This document shows, one piece after another, positions 62,836 to 64,000 of a stretch of 64,000 nt of DNA. How positions within the stretch are numbered: the stretch's first letter is position 1; each line of letters begins with the position of its first letter. Below the pieces are notes generated by a model. The model had not been told where the DNA came from, ran no database searches, and saw only the letters and a program-made list of their open reading frames with translations. The position numbers were made by a program, and so were the translations under genes. Source of the stretch: Eubacterium sp. (GTDB taxonomy: Bacteria; Bacillota; Clostridia; Lachnospirales; Lachnospiraceae); contig JAILOU010000020.1 in the NCBI GenBank assembly GCA_024690665.1, forward strand, positions 35,688 to 99,687, written 5' to 3'.

Positions 62836-63798
62836 TTAAAAGGATAGGATTTCCTTGATTAAATCTACCTGGTTTGCTGCCAGCGCCTTAAACATATCGC
62901 GCTTTGGACTTACGCCGTATTCTTTTTGCAGGCGATAGAGCATGGACTCTAACTCGCCCATCTCACTTAAGAACAATGCGTAGTCTTTCTCCTCGCGAAT
63001 CGTCTCTAAGGTAGATTCGATCTCTTCTTCGATTTCTGAAATTAGTCCATCCTTTAATTTGGAAGACCAGTTTAGTTCCTTGCAGAATTCATTTTTCTCA
63101 TATTCACTGTCAAATGGCCGCCAGCTCAGCATCGTCGTCTCTTCTTTTTTCAGAGCCGTTCCAAGACTCACCCCGTCAAGCAGCAGCTGATAGCGCACAA
63201 AGTCTTCGTCTTCTGTCTCAACCTGCTGCAGTGCGAAGCAGCGGTTAATGGTTTTGGCTTCGTCGCGCACAATCTGCAATACCACATCCCATTCATTGTC
63301 TTCTAAACTTGTATAGGTAAATCCCTTCGTCTGCGATAAGATATTTGCCCAAAATTTTTCTACATAGCTTCTTAAATAATCCGGATATGCCTTGATGGAA
63401 ACCGGTGTTCTTGTCACCAGGCCTTCCGCAATTGCATCAAAGAGTTCTTCCTCTTCATCCAAGGATGCCAGCGTGAATTCCTCAATGAATTCTTCATCTT
63501 CTTCCGGCAATTCGGCAAACAGCATTTCGTTCTCGTCGCCCAGCTCCATGGCTCCCGTAAATAAATCCTCTTCATCTAAGATCTCTTCGTCGTCTACATT
63601 CACAACCAATAGACGTGTTCCCGGTTCAAAGTCACCGACCATCTCCGTGCATTCATACCAGGCCACGACACTTCCCATCGGATCGTCAAAGGAACGAATC
63701 CCCATCTCCTGAAACATCTTAAGTGCCTCATCTAACATCTTGTTATTATTAGCTGCATCTGCATCCGCAACATATAAAATCTTCTCAACTTTGGACAT
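62836..63798 (-). CDS. Acidic protein of unknown function heading the lar operon
   Basis: About 320 residues beginning MSKVEKILYVADADAANNNK. It is strongly acidic, with an Asp/Glu-rich stretch at 70-125 (DDEEILDEEDLF, LPEEDEEFIEEF). The middle has AYPDYLRSYVEKFWANILSQ and the end a helical bundle (LYRLQKEYGVSPKRDMFKAL). No membrane segment or signal. I do not recognise a family. The open frame extends 21 codons further upstream, but GGGG before the ATG at 63798 and the promoter position favour the shorter form. Two bases separate it from the HypE-like gene. Confidence 0.65.
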   Translation of the reverse strand: MSKVEKILYVADADAANNNKMLDEALKMFQEMGIRSFDDPMGSVVAWYECTEMVGDFEPGTRLLVVNVDDEEILDEEDLFTGAMELGDENEMLFAELPEEDEEFIEEFTLASLDEEEELFDAIAEGLVTRTPVSIKAYPDYLRSYVEKFWANILSQTKGFTYTSLEDNEWDVVLQIVRDEAKTINRCFALQQVETEDEDFVRYQLLLDGVSLGTALKKEETTMLSWRPFDSEYEKNEFCKELNWSSKLKDGLISEIEEEIESTLETIREEKDYALFLSEMGELESMLYRLQKEYGVSPKRDMFKALAANQVDLIKEILSF

Positions 63799-63844
63799 CC
63801 CTGATTCCCCTTTTCCGTTCGTATTTTGCGTTTTCTTATCGAGT

Positions 63845-63877
63845 ATTATAGCATATCTCATGCTGTTTCGATGTCAA
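63845..63877 (-). promoter_or_regulatory. Promoter region of the lar operon at the IS boundary
   Basis: A minus-strand TATAAT lies at 63845-63850. TTGACA (63872-63877), at the very end of the IS200/IS605-type element, is 21 bases upstream, longer than ideal. No better -35 is visible at 16-18 bases. Confidence 0.45.
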
Positions 63878-64000
63878 CTACCACGCACCTAAAGGTACGT
63901 GGCTTGCGACTCCCCTGTAGTTCGTTGTAATAACTCCTACATTTTGTCGGTGTAACTTCCGTGGGGTCGCATCATGGGACGGTTGACACCGCCCCTTACG
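63873..64000 (-). mobile_element. Right end of an IS200/IS605-type element with omega-RNA-like 3' hairpin (partial)
   Basis: Read on the minus strand the end is GCAAGCCACG...TTTAG...CGTGGTAGTTGAC. The hairpin CCACG-C-ACC/GGT-A-CGTGG (63881-63902) and the flanking AAGCC and GTAGTTGAC match the conserved 3' end of TnpB-type IS elements, where the omega RNA ends and the guide begins. The element would extend beyond 64000, with tnpB on the minus strand; no transposase codons are in the window. The adjacent chromosomal bases (63857-63872) would be the guide. Confidence 0.6.

Overview
The window looks like a chromosome segment of an anaerobic, low-to-mid GC Firmicute, most likely a motile gut Clostridium-type organism of the Lachnospiraceae. 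Signs are AAGGAGG ribosome sites, a NiaR/3H regulator, NADP glutamate dehydrogenase, an Etf-linked acyl-CoA dehydrogenase operon, a class B sortase, BspA-type leucine-rich repeats, sigma-28 flagellin promoters and LarB/LarC nickel-cofactor genes. No rRNA, tRNA, prophage or CRISPR array was found. One IS200/IS605-type element end lies at the right edge.

Layout. 1-5 kb: start of an RsmF-like rRNA methyltransferase, an LVIVD beta-propeller gene, and a niaR - PfoR-like membrane protein - pncB operon for vitamin B3 salvage. 5-11.3 kb: LysR regulator, FUSC-type exporter, B12-binding radical SAM protein and an orphan peptide-binding lipoprotein. 11.3-16.9 kb: purC, a short MetH-like homocysteine methyltransferase, a P1B-type ATPase and its small DUF6110-type neighbour, with compound palindromic elements between genes. 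17-24.3 kb: Na+/Pi symporter behind a three-repeat Pho box, radical SAM gene, small coupled protein, an HPr-like protein with a changed active-site loop, an LtaS-like phosphoglycerol transferase and gdhA. 24.3-25 kb: a gene-free block with a 4x17-bp repeat and ten ~41-bp hairpin repeats. 25-32 kb: LysR/YczE divergent pair, then an operon encoding an acyl-CoA dehydrogenase-EtfB fusion, EtfA, a GlcD-type FAD oxidase and a FadR-type GntR regulator, with a TGGTC/GACCA operator at its promoter. 32-39 kb: a carboxymuconolactone-decarboxylase-like gene and the complete F1Fo ATP synthase operon atpBEFHAGDC. 39-50.5 kb: surface locus with an LRR protein, class B sortase and a 2.8-kDa-residue-scale giant (about 2,790 aa) repeat protein. 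50.7-58.2 kb: FliS, flagellin and a large FliK-like protein behind sigma-28-like promoters, then a secreted protein with a C39-peptidase-like tail. 58.2-63.8 kb: a tightly packed operon with larB, larC, an Fe-S aldo/keto reductase, a SAM methyltransferase, a HypE/PurM-like protein and a 25-residue peptide. Its promoter abuts the IS200/IS605 end carrying an omega-RNA-like hairpin.

The strongest leads are: the ACAD-EtfB fusion operon with its predicted operator; the lar operon with HypE-like and Fe-S reductase partners but no larA/larE; the PfoR-like candidate niacin transporter; the atpB gene whose best start codon is ACG; a possible non-canonical sortase signal (TPTTAD) in the LRR protein; and the hairpin-repeat arrays. 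All family calls are by reading motifs; no database search was run.
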